Positions 9,131 through 19,032 of a stretch of DNA of 64,000 nucleotides are shown piece by piece. Origin of the DNA: Cellvibrionaceae bacterium (GTDB lineage Bacteria; Pseudomonadota; Gammaproteobacteria; Pseudomonadales; Cellvibrionaceae); the NCBI GenBank assembly GCA_024707385.1, contig JANPZW010000004.1, forward strand, positions 1 through 64,000, in the 5' to 3' direction. A program made the translations under genes and the position numbers. The notes beneath the pieces were generated by a model, which made no database searches, was not told where the DNA came from, and saw only the letters and a program-made list of their open reading frames with translations. Position 1 is the stretch's first letter. Each line of letters opens with the position of its first letter.

Positions 9131-10771
9131 TTAGCTTATGGCGCGATCGACAATTTCCTGTGCTTCGCCGATCAATTGTTTTAAGTGTTCTTGGCCCTTA
9201 AAACTTTCCGCGTAAATCTTATAGATATCCTCTGTGCCCGACGGGCGCGCGGCGAACCAGCCAGATGCAGTAGCAACTTTGATACCGCCAATCGCCGCCT
9301 GATTGCCCGGTGCTTCGGTGAGGATTTGCGTGATCTTGTCTCCGCCGAGATAGGTGGAGCTGATCTGCAGGGCGGACAATTTCGCCAGCGCTTTTTTCTG
9401 CGCACTGTTAGCGGGTGCTTCCACGCGCGCTTCCGCGGCATGCCCAAACTCCCCGGCGAGCTGCTGATAACACTCGCCGGGGTCGCGCCCTGTGCGTGCA
9501 GTGATTTCGGCGGCGAGCAGGCACGGGATGATGCCGTCTTTATCGGTGGACCAGACGCTGCCGTCCATACGCAGAAAGGACGCGCCGGCACTTTCTTCCC
9601 CGCCAAAGCCTAGAGTTCCTTCGAACAGCCCGGGTGCAAACCATTTGAATCCGACGGGGGTTTCGTGCAGGCGGCGGCCGAGTTTTTCGGCCACCTTGTC
9701 CATCATGGCACTGCTCACCACGGTTTTGCCGATGGCAGCGGCCGGGCTCCAGAGAGGACGGTTTTGGAACAGGTAATCCGCCATCACCGCCAGATAGTGG
9801 TTTGGCGGCAGCAGGCCGCAGCTGGGGGCGACAATGCCGTGGCGGTCGTGGTCGGTATCACAGGCGAACGCGACCTGATAGTCGCGGCGGCGGCCGATCA
9901 TGGACTGCATGGTGTAGGACGAGGAGGGATCCATGCGGATCTTGCCGTCCCAGTCGGCGGTCATGAAGGAGAAGGTCTTGTCGATGCCCGCGTGCAGCAC
10001 CTGCAGATTGAGGCCGTAGCGCTCGGCGATGGCCGGCCAGTAATTCACCCCGGCGCCGCCCAGTGGGTCCACGCCCATCAATACGCCGGAGCTGCGGATA
10101 GCCTCCATATCGATGACATTGCGCAGATCCTCGACATAGTGACGGATGAAGTCGTGGTGGTGAGTGGTCTCCAGTTTCAGCGCTTTTTGATACGTCAGCC
10201 GCTTCACCTCGCGCAGTCCGTCGCGCAGCAGTTGGTTGGCGCGGTTTTGAATCCAGTTGGTGATGTCGCTGTCCGCCGGCCCGCCATTGGTGGGGTTGTA
10301 TTTAAAACCACCGTTGTCCGGTGGGTTATGGGACGGGGTAATGACGATGCCGTCCGCCAGCCCGCTGGTGCGACCGCGGTTATAGGTGAGTATCGCGTGG
10401 GAGATGGCGGGCGTCGGGGTGTATTCGCCGCCGATGGCCAGCATCAGGGTTACACCGTTGGCGGCGAGCACTTCCACGGCGGTGATTTGTGCCGGTTCAG
10501 AGAGTGCATGGGTGTCGATACCGAGATAGAGCGGGCCGTCGGTGCCGACGCTTTTGCGGTAATCGCAAATCGCCTGGCTGATGGCCAGCACATGATGTTC
10601 ATTGAAACTGCCATTAAAGGATGAGCCCCGGTGACCGGAAGTGCCGAAACTGACGGACTGTTCCGCCACCGTCGGATCCGGTTGGGTGTTGTAGTAGGCG
10701 TCGATCAGCAGCGGCAGGTCCACCAGCATATCGTGGGGCAAGGTTTTTCCAGCGTAGGGACTGTGAGACAT
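9131..10771 (-). CDS. pgm: Phosphoglucomutase (alpha-D-glucose phosphate-specific)
   Basis: Interconverts glucose 1-phosphate and glucose 6-phosphate, linking glycogen and cell-envelope sugar synthesis to glycolysis; cytoplasmic. The 546-residue length is typical of the bacterial alpha-PGM family. Visible motifs in order are SFGTSGHRG (substrate loop), TPSHNPPDNGG (phosphoserine active site), the metal-binding DTDHDRHG, GGEESAGAS (sugar-binding loop) and RPSGTEDIYKIY (phosphate-binding loop). The ATG at 10,771 has an AGGAG site seven bases upstream. The C-terminal two-thirds of the gene is duplicated in the left arm. It is not part of an obvious operon: leuA lies upstream on the same strand but has its own terminator. 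Confidence 0.97.
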   Translation of the reverse strand: MSHSPYAGKTLPHDMLVDLPLLIDAYYNTQPDPTVAEQSVSFGTSGHRGSSFNGSFNEHHVLAISQAICDYRKSVGTDGPLYLGIDTHALSEPAQITAVEVLAANGVTLMLAIGGEYTPTPAISHAILTYNRGRTSGLADGIVITPSHNPPDNGGFKYNPTNGGPADSDITNWIQNRANQLLRDGLREVKRLTYQKALKLETTHHHDFIRHYVEDLRNVIDMEAIRSSGVLMGVDPLGGAGVNYWPAIAERYGLNLQVLHAGIDKTFSFMTADWDGKIRMDPSSSYTMQSMIGRRRDYQVAFACDTDHDRHGIVAPSCGLLPPNHYLAVMADYLFQNRPLWSPAAAIGKTVVSSAMMDKVAEKLGRRLHETPVGFKWFAPGLFEGTLGFGGEESAGASFLRMDGSVWSTDKDGIIPCLLAAEITARTGRDPGECYQQLAGEFGHAAEARVEAPANSAQKKALAKLSALQISSTYLGGDKITQILTEAPGNQAAIGGIKVATASGWFAARPSGTEDIYKIYAESFKGQEHLKQLIGEAQEIVDRAIS

Positions 10772-10884
10772 GGGATGGCTCCTAGCAGGGAGAAATTGTC
10801 AGCCGCGCTAGTGTACCGGAAGCGCCTGAGGGTGATACGGGTTTTGCCGCACCAAGGAAGGCGAATTTGCGAGGAAGAGAAAAT

Positions 10885-10906
10885 GGGGCCTGTTTGCAAA
10901 GGCCCC
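10885..10906 (-). terminator. leuA terminator
   Basis: The GGGGCCT/AGGCCCC stem followed on the minus strand by ATTTTCTC lies just beyond the leuA stop. Confidence 0.7.
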
Positions 10907-10913
10907 GAGGAAT

Positions 10914-12572
10914 TTATTCTCGATAAAACCGGTTGACGCCATTCAGCAGAGCTTTCAGTGCGGCAACAATGATGTTGTGATCCTTGCCAACGCCGAAAAT
11001 CGCTCTGCCCTGATCGACTTTCATCTCGATATAGCTGACGGCGGATACGTTGGAGCCTTCGCCGATAGCGTGCTCGTGATAATCCACCACGCTCACCTCG
11101 CAGCCGATGTGCTGGCTGATGGCGTGGGCTGCGGCATCGATCGGTCCATTGCCTTTGCCAGTCAACACCACCGGCTGATCCCGGTATTGGCTGTTGATGG
11201 TGATCTCCACCTGATCGGCATTTTCACTGATGCTGCTGTGCTGAAATTCGAACGGGGTATTCACGGCAAAATATTCATTATTGAATATGTCGACGATCTC
11301 GCGGCTTTTGACTTCCTTGCCGGTGCTGTCGCTGATTTTTTGCACTATGCCGCTGAATTCGATCTGCAGGCGGCGCGGCAACTGCAAGCCGGCTTCCTGT
11401 TGCAGCAAAAAGCTCACACCACCTTTACCCGATTGACTGTTGACTCGCACCACAGCGTCGTAGCTGCGATTGACATCCGCCGGGTCGATCGGCAAATAAG
11501 GCACCTGCCAGATTTCATTCGGTTTTTGTACTGCAAAACCTTTTTTGATGGCGTCCTGGTGCGAACCGGAAAACGCGGTAAAGACTAATTCGCCCGCGTA
11601 AGGGTGGCGAGGGTGTACCGGAAGCTGATTGCATTCCTCCACCAATTTGCGCACGCGGTCGATATCGGAAAAATCCAATCCGGGATGAATACCCTGGGAA
11701 TATAAATTCAACGCGAGAGTCACCAGGTCGACATTGCCGGTGCGCTCACCGTTGCCAAACAAACAACCTTCCACGCGATCCGCGCCGGCCATTACTGCCA
11801 ATTCCGCCGCCGCCACGGCAGTGCCGCGATCATTGTGCGGGTGCACGCTGATAATAATGCTGTCGCGGCGATTGATATTGCGATGCATCCACTCGATCTG
11901 ATCCGCATAAGTGTTGGGCGTGCTCATTTCCACCGTCGCTGGCAGATTCAAAATCATTTTTTTCTCGGGCGTGGGCTGCCAGATCTCGGCGACTGCATCG
12001 CTCACTTCTTTGGCGAATTCGACTTCTGTGCTGGAAAACACTTCCGGCGAATATTGAAAAACCCAATCCACTTCCGGCGCTTGCGCCGTCAATTCCAATA
12101 CCCAGCGTGCGCCTTGTTCGGCAATTTTTTTCACGCCGGCTTTATCAGTGTTGTAGACAATTTTGCGGAAGGCGGGCGCGAGCGGATTGTAAATGTGCAA
12201 AATCGCGCGCTTGGCGCCGCGCACACTTTCCACCGTGCGTTGAATCAATTCGTAGCGCGCCTGCACCAGCACTTCGATGGTGACATCGTCCGGAATATGG
12301 TTGCCTTCAATCAGCAGGCGGGTGAATTCGAAATCTGTGTCCGATGCGGAGGGAAAACCGATTTCGATTTCCTTAAAACCGATGGCGACGAGCTCTTTGA
12401 AGAAGCGCAACTTGGTCTGCACCGACATGGGATCAATCAGCGCCTGATTGCCATCGCGCAGGTCCGTACTCATCCAGATGGGCGGCTTTTCGATGACCCG
12501 GTTGGGCCACTGGCGGTCGGGCAAAGACACCCCTTTGAACGCGGCGTATTTGCTGGCGGGATTGGCAATCAT
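10914..12572 (-). CDS. leuA: 2-isopropylmalate synthase
   Basis: First committed step of leucine biosynthesis: condenses acetyl-CoA with 2-oxoisovalerate. The 552-residue protein belongs to the LeuA type 2 form found in pseudomonads and relatives. It has the HMGL-like barrel starting with the metal-binding STDLRDGNQ motif, the substrate motif EIGFPSAS, the metal-ligand HPHNDRG and [12 protein letters not shown], and a C-terminal LeuA dimer/allosteric region (from about residue 420) that should bind leucine for feedback control. The ATG has an AGGAG site nine bases upstream. It diverges from an Lrp-type regulator across about 290 bases, so the regulator is a plausible controller, although no binding site was recognised. 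Confidence 0.97.
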   Translation of the reverse strand: MIANPASKYAAFKGVSLPDRQWPNRVIEKPPIWMSTDLRDGNQALIDPMSVQTKLRFFKELVAIGFKEIEIGFPSASDTDFEFTRLLIEGNHIPDDVTIEVLVQARYELIQRTVESVRGAKRAILHIYNPLAPAFRKIVYNTDKAGVKKIAEQGARWVLELTAQAPEVDWVFQYSPEVFSSTEVEFAKEVSDAVAEIWQPTPEKKMILNLPATVEMSTPNTYADQIEWMHRNINRRDSIIISVHPHNDRGTAVAAAELAVMAGADRVEGCLFGNGERTGNVDLVTLALNLYSQGIHPGLDFSDIDRVRKLVEECNQLPVHPRHPYAGELVFTAFSGSHQDAIKKGFAVQKPNEIWQVPYLPIDPADVNRSYDAVVRVNSQSGKGGVSFLLQQEAGLQLPRRLQIEFSGIVQKISDSTGKEVKSREIVDIFNNEYFAVNTPFEFQHSSISENADQVEITINSQYRDQPVVLTGKGNGPIDAAAHAISQHIGCEVSVVDYHEHAIGEGSNVSAVSYIEMKVDQGRAIFGVGKDHNIIVAALKALLNGVNRFYRE

Positions 12573-12859
12573 GAAACTTGGCTCCTATGCGTGTGTGATG
12601 CGTAATGAATGCCTGCGGGGCTTTGCGGCGTCTGGACCTGGTGGGTCCTTTTGCTTTCGCGTCGCTTGTGGCAGCGCGGTTAGTTCCGCAAACCGCTTGT
12701 GGCAGCTGGGCTCTTCAGCAGGTTGAAAACAGTATAGTGCGGGCAGCGCGGCAGAAGATTGCCAAGATCGCCCAATAGGAATTTTTTAAGCAATTTTATT
12801 GCTGAAAAATACAATTTATGGGTTTAATCTGCCGATACATGCTCATAAAGGTAAATTCT

Positions 12860-13321
12860 ATGGCTTTGGACCGTTACGATCGCCTGATTCTGGAAGAGCT
12901 GCAGCGCAACGGGCGAATCTCCAATCAGGAGCTCGCCGACGCTATCAGCCTATCACCCTCACCCTGCCTGAGGCGCGTCCGCCAGTTGGAAGAGGAAGGC
13001 ATGATCAAGGGCTATGTGGCGCTGCTCAACGCCCGCAAACTCGGCCTTACGCTGATGTCTTTTATTAGCTTGAGTGTGGATAAACACACGCCGGATCGCC
13101 TGGAATCCTTCGAGCGCGAGGTGGCCAGCTTCCCGGAAGTGATGGAATGCCACCTGATCACGGGTCAATCGGCGGACTATCTGCTCAAGGTCATCGTCAC
13201 CGATATGGATGCCTACCAGCAGTTTCTGCTGCAGAAGCTCACCCGCATCGAAGGGGTCAGCGGCGTGCACTCGTCCTTTGTGCTCAAGTCCCCGGTGGTG
13301 AAAACCGCGCTGCCGGTGTAA
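12860..13321 (+). CDS. Lrp/AsnC-family transcriptional regulator
   Basis: A 153-residue feast/famine regulator. The N-terminal winged helix-turn-helix (residues 1-60) begins ALDRYDRLILEELQRNGR and contains NQELADAISLSPSPCLRRV. The C-terminal RAM/effector-binding domain (about 65-145) contains the GxSxxDYLL-type element GQSADYLLKV. The ATG at 12,860 is chosen because it has an AAAGG site eight bases upstream and gives the family's usual N-terminus; an upstream ATG at 12,818 would add 14 unlikely residues. It is divergent from leuA. Effector unknown; a branched-chain or other amino acid is typical of the family. Confidence 0.93.
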   Translation: MALDRYDRLILEELQRNGRISNQELADAISLSPSPCLRRVRQLEEEGMIKGYVALLNARKLGLTLMSFISLSVDKHTPDRLESFEREVASFPEVMECHLITGQSADYLLKVIVTDMDAYQQFLLQKLTRIEGVSGVHSSFVLKSPVVKTALPV

Positions 13322-13405
13322 TCCACGGCTGGCCGTGCTCCGTATTGTGTTCGCCATTCGGAGCATCGCGGACCATTTGTCTCCTGTGGAGCTTTAGCAC
13401 TTGGC

Positions 13406-14000
13406 TTAGCTGAAGGCAGGCGCTGATAACACCGCCGCCTGATGGCGTGTAAATTCCAAACGCTGCAGACTCCCATTGTCCGAAATCTGCGGAATCCAGA
13501 TTTTAAGCAGATGGCGAAAGAACTCCGACCGCGCTTGTTCGTTCGAGGCAATAAAGGCCGGTAACACACGAGGATCATAAAAGCGGAAAAGATACTGTTT
13601 TCTCTCTGGCCCTTGCACCACGGAAAAACGTTTGAAGTGAAGCCGGAGATCGGAAACGTGAACAATATTGGAGACGAAGAACACTATCCAGTGTCGCCGC
13701 AACCCCTCCCGAATACACCAATCAATGGACTCATCCATCCGCTTGATTTTTATAAGATGCGGTGCGACAGCTTTGATGGTCGCCGAGGTATTCTCGTCAG
13801 AGAATAAACAACACTTTGAGTTTTGCGTTTTTAAAATAATCTGGTAAATGCGCTCGTCCTGTGCGGCGTCAATCACCATATAAAGGCACTCATCTGCGCC
13901 GCAACATTGCTTTAAAAAAGCAATCCATTCCTCGGCTTCCGCCTGTTGCGCACCGCTCCAAAATCGCTCACCGGATGTTCACCTTCTTATTTTTAATCAT
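13406..14000 (-). CDS. DUF4123-like protein (putative T6SS effector adaptor), one frameshift
   Basis: The downstream part (from MVIDAAQDERIY) contains the family-like RFYDPRVLPAFI segment and a C-terminal FFRHLLKIWIP, as in DUF4123 proteins, which load effectors onto VgrG spikes. The proper N-terminus lies upstream in another frame: an ATG at 14,000 starts MIKNKKVNI, and removing one base at 13,971-13,974 joins it to RERFWSGAQQAEAEEWIAF and then to the ORF. The corrected length is about 197 residues, on the short side for the family. It follows the gene at 14,012 by 11 bases, so the two form an operon. No VgrG, PAAR or Hcp gene is in view, so the secretion link is by family only. Confidence 0.65.
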
Positions 14001-14011
14001 ATGTTCTTCGA

Positions 14012-14545
14012 TTATTGCTTTTTGCACAGCTCACACAGCGGTGCGCCCTGCGCGGCGGCGGCCACCAATACCGCGGCTTGAGCCTGTTCGTTTATCGACT
14101 CCACTTTCTGGGTTGCCGCCGGCTTTGAACGCTCCTGTTCAATAATCATATTGGAGGGGGCCTGCATTTTTCGGGGGTTTATAGGTTCGTAAAGCACGCC
14201 TTGGCTGCTGGAGGGGGCGCTGCGACCACCCGCCGAGGAAGTATGAGCGACCGCTTCGTAAAGGCTAAGACTGCCATCCGTTATCAAGGCGGCAATTCGC
14301 GCTCTAATCAGCGTATCGTCGCGAGAGTAGTGGTGATTGTCATTATGTTTGAGAAATTTTTTAAGTTCGGCTGCGGGTACGGATTGAAACAACTGACTGA
14401 AAAATGTCGAGCCATGCGCACCCGAAGGCTGAACGCGTCGCATAGATGTGGGCGATATCAATCCAAGACGACCGGCTTCGGCTAAATGGTATTTTTTTCC
14501 CATGTGCAAGAAATTCAATTCGCGAAGTCCATCGTGGTAAGTCAT
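14012..14545 (-). CDS. Unknown protein ending in a CxxC tail, partner of the DUF4123-like gene
   Basis: A 177-residue protein not recognised as a known domain. The ATG at 14,545 has GGAA five bases upstream; a GTG at 14,584 would add 13 residues. The N-terminal half is mixed (LRELNFLHMGKKYHLAEAG), the middle has KFLKHNDNHHYSRDDTLIRARI, and the C-terminal third is Ala/Gln/Ser-rich. It ends in LVAAAAQGAPLCELCKKQ, a short alanine-rich helix plus paired cysteines. I recall similar 'PxCExCxK' endings in proteins near T6SS spike genes, but this is from memory and unverified. It is probably co-transcribed with the DUF4123-like gene and divergent from the methyltransferase fusion. It may be an effector or a cargo-linked protein; unproven. 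Confidence 0.6.
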   Translation of the reverse strand: MTYHDGLRELNFLHMGKKYHLAEAGRLGLISPTSMRRVQPSGAHGSTFFSQLFQSVPAAELKKFLKHNDNHHYSRDDTLIRARIAALITDGSLSLYEAVAHTSSAGGRSAPSSSQGVLYEPINPRKMQAPSNMIIEQERSKPAATQKVESINEQAQAAVLVAAAAQGAPLCELCKKQ

Positions 14546-14723
14546 ATGCGTTCCAAAAAATATTTTTTGCGGAGTATTACACACTATTAAGCGACCTGAT
14601 ATAGTTTCCGTACGCCTTCCGCTTTTTGATTAAAGCACCTGTTAATTTTAAATAATAAATTTCGCTGGCGATCTCTTTTATCTTTTTTATCTCTAATCGT
14701 TGTATGTGCAGGCGGTTCTTTCT

Positions 14724-17339
14724 ATGGAAATGGAGGCGGCATCAATTGTTAACGCCGATGACACTTTGTCGGTTCCGGTTCGTGTAAAAGGCAAAAGCAA
14801 AGCGCTTCCACTGGGAGCTTATACCAAGTTCGCCGACTCGCCGCTGTGGGGTTTGCAGAGGCAACATTATAAGAATCAAGGCCTTAAACCCTGGTCCCAA
14901 GGGCAGGTGCCGCATTACGTAACCAGTAACCCTTTTATTGCAAAAGCCTATGCGGAAGTTGCCTTAGGTTTTTGGCGCGATCTAAAAGCCAAAGGCAAAA
15001 CCGGGCAGCCGCTTTATATTATTGAGCTTGGCGCGGGCTGCGGTCGTTTTGCTTATCATTTTCTGTTGCACTTTTTTGAAGCCTTCGATGCAATCCGCGG
15101 CGCGGACGATAAAGTCTGTTACGTCATGACCGACTTTGCCCCTGGAACAGTGGCGCAGTGGCAGCATCCTATCGCGGATAAATTAAAACCGTTTGTCGAA
15201 CAGGGTCGCTTGGATTTTGCCCTTTTTGATGCAGAAAAAGGTGACGCAGAAAATGGTGATGCAGAAAAAGACGACGAAGAAGCCGATATTCAACTGTTTT
15301 TGCAACAGCAAAAGATTGCACTCACAACCAATTCTTTGGCGCTGCCACCGGTCGTTATTTCCAATTATGTATTCAGCGGCTTGCGACAAGATCTGTTTTT
15401 TTTGGAAAACGAACGCATTTACGAGGGTTGGCTCGCGCTTGCGCCAAAAGATGGCGAAGCTAATACAGAAGATCCCGATCATCCATTTGCAGGTTTAAAG
15501 CTCGATTATCAAAAGCGCCGCATCACCACGCTGCCTTACGCAGATTCACGCTGGAACAGTTTGATCGAGAGCTTCGCCAAACGCTTGCCGCCCTGCGCGC
15601 TGCTGTTTCCCGCTTACGCGCTGAATGCCATAGCGCGCCTCGGGAAGTTACACGGCGGCCACTTATTATTGTTAAGCGCGGATCGCAGCACGCATGAACT
15701 CAAGGAGCTGGCGCGTCAACAGGAGCCAGATATCGCCCGCCACGGTAGCTTTTCGTTACCCGTCAACTACCACGCCATAGCCTCCGTCATTCAACATCAA
15801 GGCGGCAGCTGTTGGACAAGCGCGCAAAATGATGGCTTGGCGATATTCGCCGCCTGCTGGCAACCCAAAAAACTCGCCCAACACACGCAACCCTGGCGGG
15901 AGACGGAATTAGCCACTAAGCAGGCCTTCCGAACGTTTAGCCCCGGTGACTTTTACCGCATCAAACAAACATTGGAAACCGAAGCCGAATATTTAAATCC
16001 AGAGCAAATGCTCGCCTTTTTTGCGCCTGAGCAAGTGGGACACCAAAGTGTTCTACCTGATGTTTGCGTATATATACGACGACCTAGCCCAACTACCGGC
16101 GCAGCAACAAAATGAATGGTATTCCGCCCTGGCGGAAGTGTGGCGCTACCATCTGCCGATTGGCGAAGATTACGACCTAGCCTATGACCTTGCGTTGCTC
16201 GCGGCGGAGCTCAACCGCTGGCAATCCGCCATTTATTTATTTTTGCAATCCCTGCAGCGGGCAAACGAAACGCAAAACCAAAGCGCGGCCTATTTCAATC
16301 TGGGCATCGCCCACTGGCAAATCGCCGCGTACAGCAAAGCGGAATCCTATTTAGTAAAAGCATTAGCCCTGGCAGAAAATGAAGAGAAACTTGCGGCAGA
16401 AAACGCAGAACAAACGGATGTGATAGCAGAGCCAGCTGCCAACACAATCGCTGGAGAAAACAGTGAAGAACAGAATTCGATAGTCGGCGAACAAGATATT
16501 GCAGCGCAGGATGATGATGGCGACGAAGATCTGGATGATGACGACGATGACGATGGCGATGACGATCTAGATGATGACAATGAAGAACACGAAGAACAAA
16601 ACCCCGCAGAATCACAAACGCTGACCATCAGCGCGCAACTAACTGAATTACGCACATGGCAGGCGCGGTGCCAAACAATACTGGGTGCTGAAACCTTGCG
16701 GCTACCCGCAACGTCACCGGCAAACCCCAAAGCACTTTACGCCAGCCTGCTCGGCCCGCATCAGGCGCTGGCGCTCTACCGCTTACAATGGGACCCGGAA
16801 CTCGCGGCGCTCGCAGGTGTGGAATGTTTGCGCAGCACGGAACACCGCGCGCGTGGATTGGGCAGGAACAATCCGAGCAAAAACATGTGCTCGCCATTCT
16901 GCACCCGGAGTTCGGTTTAATCGGCGTTGCCGCATTGGAATGCCCACCGCAAGCACTGCAACCAGGCGGCAGCCGCAGCGGCCGGTTTTATTATTGGATT
17001 GGCGAAGAATATCAATGGCAAGGTTACGGCACCCAAGCCATGCAGTTGCTCCATCAATTGGCAGGCAAAATTGGTGTGTTGCATATCTTCAGTACCGTGG
17101 ACAAAACCAATATCGCCTCGCAACGCGCTCTTGCAAAATTGGGCTACCAACGTTTGCCCTTCGACATCATCGGCGAGCGCCCGGGCTACCGCTATCACCA
17201 CTTCGGCCAACCCTTAAACGAAGCCGCGCTTCACGCTGTTCTTACACAACTGCTCACTGAATTGAACTCCGGCATTTCACTGGCACCACTGGCACAGGCG
17301 GAGCCTGCATCGCAAACGCTGGAGCCAAGCCAATGTTAA
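14724..17339 (+). CDS. Large fusion: SAM methyltransferase + TPR + acidic linker + GNAT acetyltransferase (two frameshifts)
   Basis: Three consecutive reading frames join into one protein of about 870 residues. (i) Residues 1-430: a class I SAM-dependent methyltransferase with motif I IIELGAGCGRF and motif II-like VCYVMTDFAPG. (ii) After a six-T run (16,017-16,022, one T too many) the frame continues as FLRLSKWDTKVFY into TPR-like helices (LAAELNRWQSAIYLFLQSL, YFNLGIAHWQIAAYSKAESYL). (iii) Next is a very acidic stretch of Asp/Glu near 16,510-16,600. (iv) After a CGCGCGCG slip at 16,846-16,853 comes a GNAT domain (ILHPEFGLIGVAALE, EEYQWQGYGTQAM, VDKTNIASQRALAKLGY). The last codon overlaps the next gene's start. 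The substrate is unknown; a protein- or peptide-modifying role is inferred. Confidence 0.75.
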
Positions 17340-17987
17340 AAATCAGCCAAACGCAAATGGATGCCCTCAGCCAACAGGCGCGTGAGCAATTTATTGCGAA
17401 TATGGTTGCTCACTTGCGCACCCACTTCCCCGCAATGGCCTGGTTGCTCACAGCGGATGAATTGCGCCGCGAAATAATTAACGCCATCGGGCGCGCCGCC
17501 CACTACCAGCTCACCACGCAACAACAGGTGTGCCGTTTTTTAAATATCGCCGCCTACTACGGCTGGGGATTTGAGAGCGATCCGGATTTGTTATGGATGC
17601 AAAAAATCCTTACCGACACCAGCTTGATGCAACCCGGCGAGCGGTTGGACCACTTGGTGCAAACCTGCCTGCACAGGCAAAGCATTGAGGCGCATAACCT
17701 CGCCTTACGCACCCAACTCGGCCTTATTCCTGTTGAAACCAAAGCGCAGCCGGAGCCCGCCGAGGATTATTTAGGCCACAAAAACCCACCGCAAAAAGTG
17801 CAACCCACTACGGAAATGGGGCCGCTGTTGTTTAATCCTTTGAGCTATCACTTAAGTAACAGCCTGTGGCACACGCCGGACGCCATACGGAATTCGCAGC
17901 CCGCAAAAAGCGGCTGCGCCAGAGTGGGTAAACAACAGTTATTCGCTGTTACGCAAAAAATCCGGAGACCACCATGTTCGCAGCTAA
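17333..17987 (+). CDS. Unknown accessory protein coupled to the methyltransferase-GNAT gene (one frameshift)
   Basis: The ATG overlaps the stop of the preceding gene, so translation is probably coupled. The N-terminal 110 residues form a compact, mostly helical region (QMDALSQQAREQFIANMV, LRTHFP, YQLTTQQQVCRFLNIAAYYGWGFE). Small proteins of this look often accompany T6SS or PAAR genes, but I cannot name the family. The downstream part runs into the next gene unless one A is removed from the five-A run at 17,905-17,909. Then the protein ends naturally as APEWVNNSYSLLRKKSGDHH and stops at 17,985-17,987, giving about 217 residues that overlap the next start by 14 bases. The uncorrected frame would run to 18,094. 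Confidence 0.6.
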
Positions 17988-19032
17988 CACTAACTCGCCA
18001 CTGGCAAGTGCGGAAAAAGCATCCCAAACCTATAGCGACTCCCAACCCGTCGGCGCCACCACCATGCCCTGCCCGAATGCTAAACAGGAATTAAAGGAAG
18101 TGATTAAGGTGAAAGTGGTTGGGGAGGATGGTGTGGGGCTTGGGGGAATTGCGCTGCTGTTGAGTCGGGCGGATAAACAGGTGTTAACGGGTAAAACAGC
18201 GCCGGATGGGGTTTATGCGTTTAAGGGGTTGGATGCAGGAAGTTATCAGTTGAGTTTGCCGGAGTTGGATAAGGATGCTTGGGAGGAATTGGAGACTAAG
18301 GCGTTGGTGGGGGATGAGGGGAAGAGTTCTCGGGTGGCGAGTTGGCAAGGTGCTGCGGCAGAAATTACTGAAGAAGAAAAAATTCATGTGATTCAGCAAG
18401 GGGAATGTGTGGGGAAAATTGCGGAGGTTTATGGGTTTTTTCCGAAGACGATTTGGGATTATGGAAAAAATGAAGAATTAAAAAAATTGCGGCATGACAA
18501 TATGTATATTTTATTTCCTGGGGATAAGGTGGTGGTTCCGGGGAAGCGGCAGAAGGTGCAGACAGTTAAAACCGCGGATGGGTTGACGGTGCAGCGGCAG
18601 GGGGTGCCGGAGCGGTTGCGGATTCGGTTTTTGCATTACGATGAAACGCCTAGAAAGGGAGTGCCTTATTTGTTGAGTGTTAAAACGGCTGAAGGGGTTT
18701 TGGTGGCGGATATTTCGAGTGAGACGGATGGTGGAGGGTTTGTGGATCAGCCTATTCCGCCTAGTGCGAAGTTTGCGACGATTACGCTTAATCCGGGGCC
18801 TTGGCCGGAGATTCATGAGTTAAATATTGGGTATGCGAATCCTATTGATACGGTTTCTGGGTGGCAGGCGAGGTTGAATAATTTGGGGTATGAGTGTGGC
18901 AAGGAGGACGACCAATTAGGGCCAAAAACCCAGGCGGCTATTCGGGCGTTTCAGCGGACAAAAAATTTGAGGGAAACGGGTGAGCGGGACGACGACACTA
19001 AAAAGGCGTTAATGGAGGTGGCCCTATCGTGA
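17974..19032 (+). CDS. LysM and peptidoglycan-binding domain protein
   Basis: A 352-residue protein, probably without a signal peptide. The order of domains is: a carboxypeptidase-regulatory-like beta-sandwich (about 45-100, with GKTAPDGVYAFKGLDAGSY), a LysM domain (about 137-192, IHVIQQGECVGKIAEVYG to MYILFPGDKVVVPG), a second beta-sandwich (about 205-280), and a peptidoglycan-binding domain 1 (about 290-350, LGPKTQAAIRAFQ). A GGAG site lies six bases before the ATG. Wall-binding modules without an export signal fit a protein carried by a secretion machine, but that is inference. From about 18,080 to 18,900 the coding strand is unusually poor in C and rich in G and T, unlike both neighbours. 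Its last bases overlap the GTG of the next gene. Confidence 0.82.
   Translation: MFAANTNSPLASAEKASQTYSDSQPVGATTMPCPNAKQELKEVIKVKVVGEDGVGLGGIALLLSRADKQVLTGKTAPDGVYAFKGLDAGSYQLSLPELDKDAWEELETKALVGDEGKSSRVASWQGAAAEITEEEKIHVIQQGECVGKIAEVYGFFPKTIWDYGKNEELKKLRHDNMYILFPGDKVVVPGKRQKVQTVKTADGLTVQRQGVPERLRIRFLHYDETPRKGVPYLLSVKTAEGVLVADISSETDGGGFVDQPIPPSAKFATITLNPGPWPEIHELNIGYANPIDTVSGWQARLNNLGYECGKEDDQLGPKTQAAIRAFQRTKNLRETGERDDDTKKALMEVALS

Larger units (their letters stand above)
5136..10077. repeat. Right arm of giant inverted repeat (intact copy)
   Basis: This is the intact arm matching 1-4,900 in inverse orientation. Its genes read through almost cleanly and continue past the repeat end into the rest of pgm (to 10,771), so this arm is the authentic locus. 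The repeat boundary falls inside pgm on one side and inside the signal peptide of the Spy-like gene on the other. Neither edge shows an insertion sequence, target-site duplication or tRNA. Confidence 0.9.

Noticed and set aside
9665..10624. 319-codon frame on the plus strand
   Set aside because: Antisense shadow of pgm, which has all catalytic motifs in the other strand.
12573..12740. Leucine attenuator/leader peptide upstream of leuA
   Set aside because: No leucine-rich short frame on the minus strand and no terminator with a T-run; only a five-pair GGACC/GGTCC hairpin is seen.
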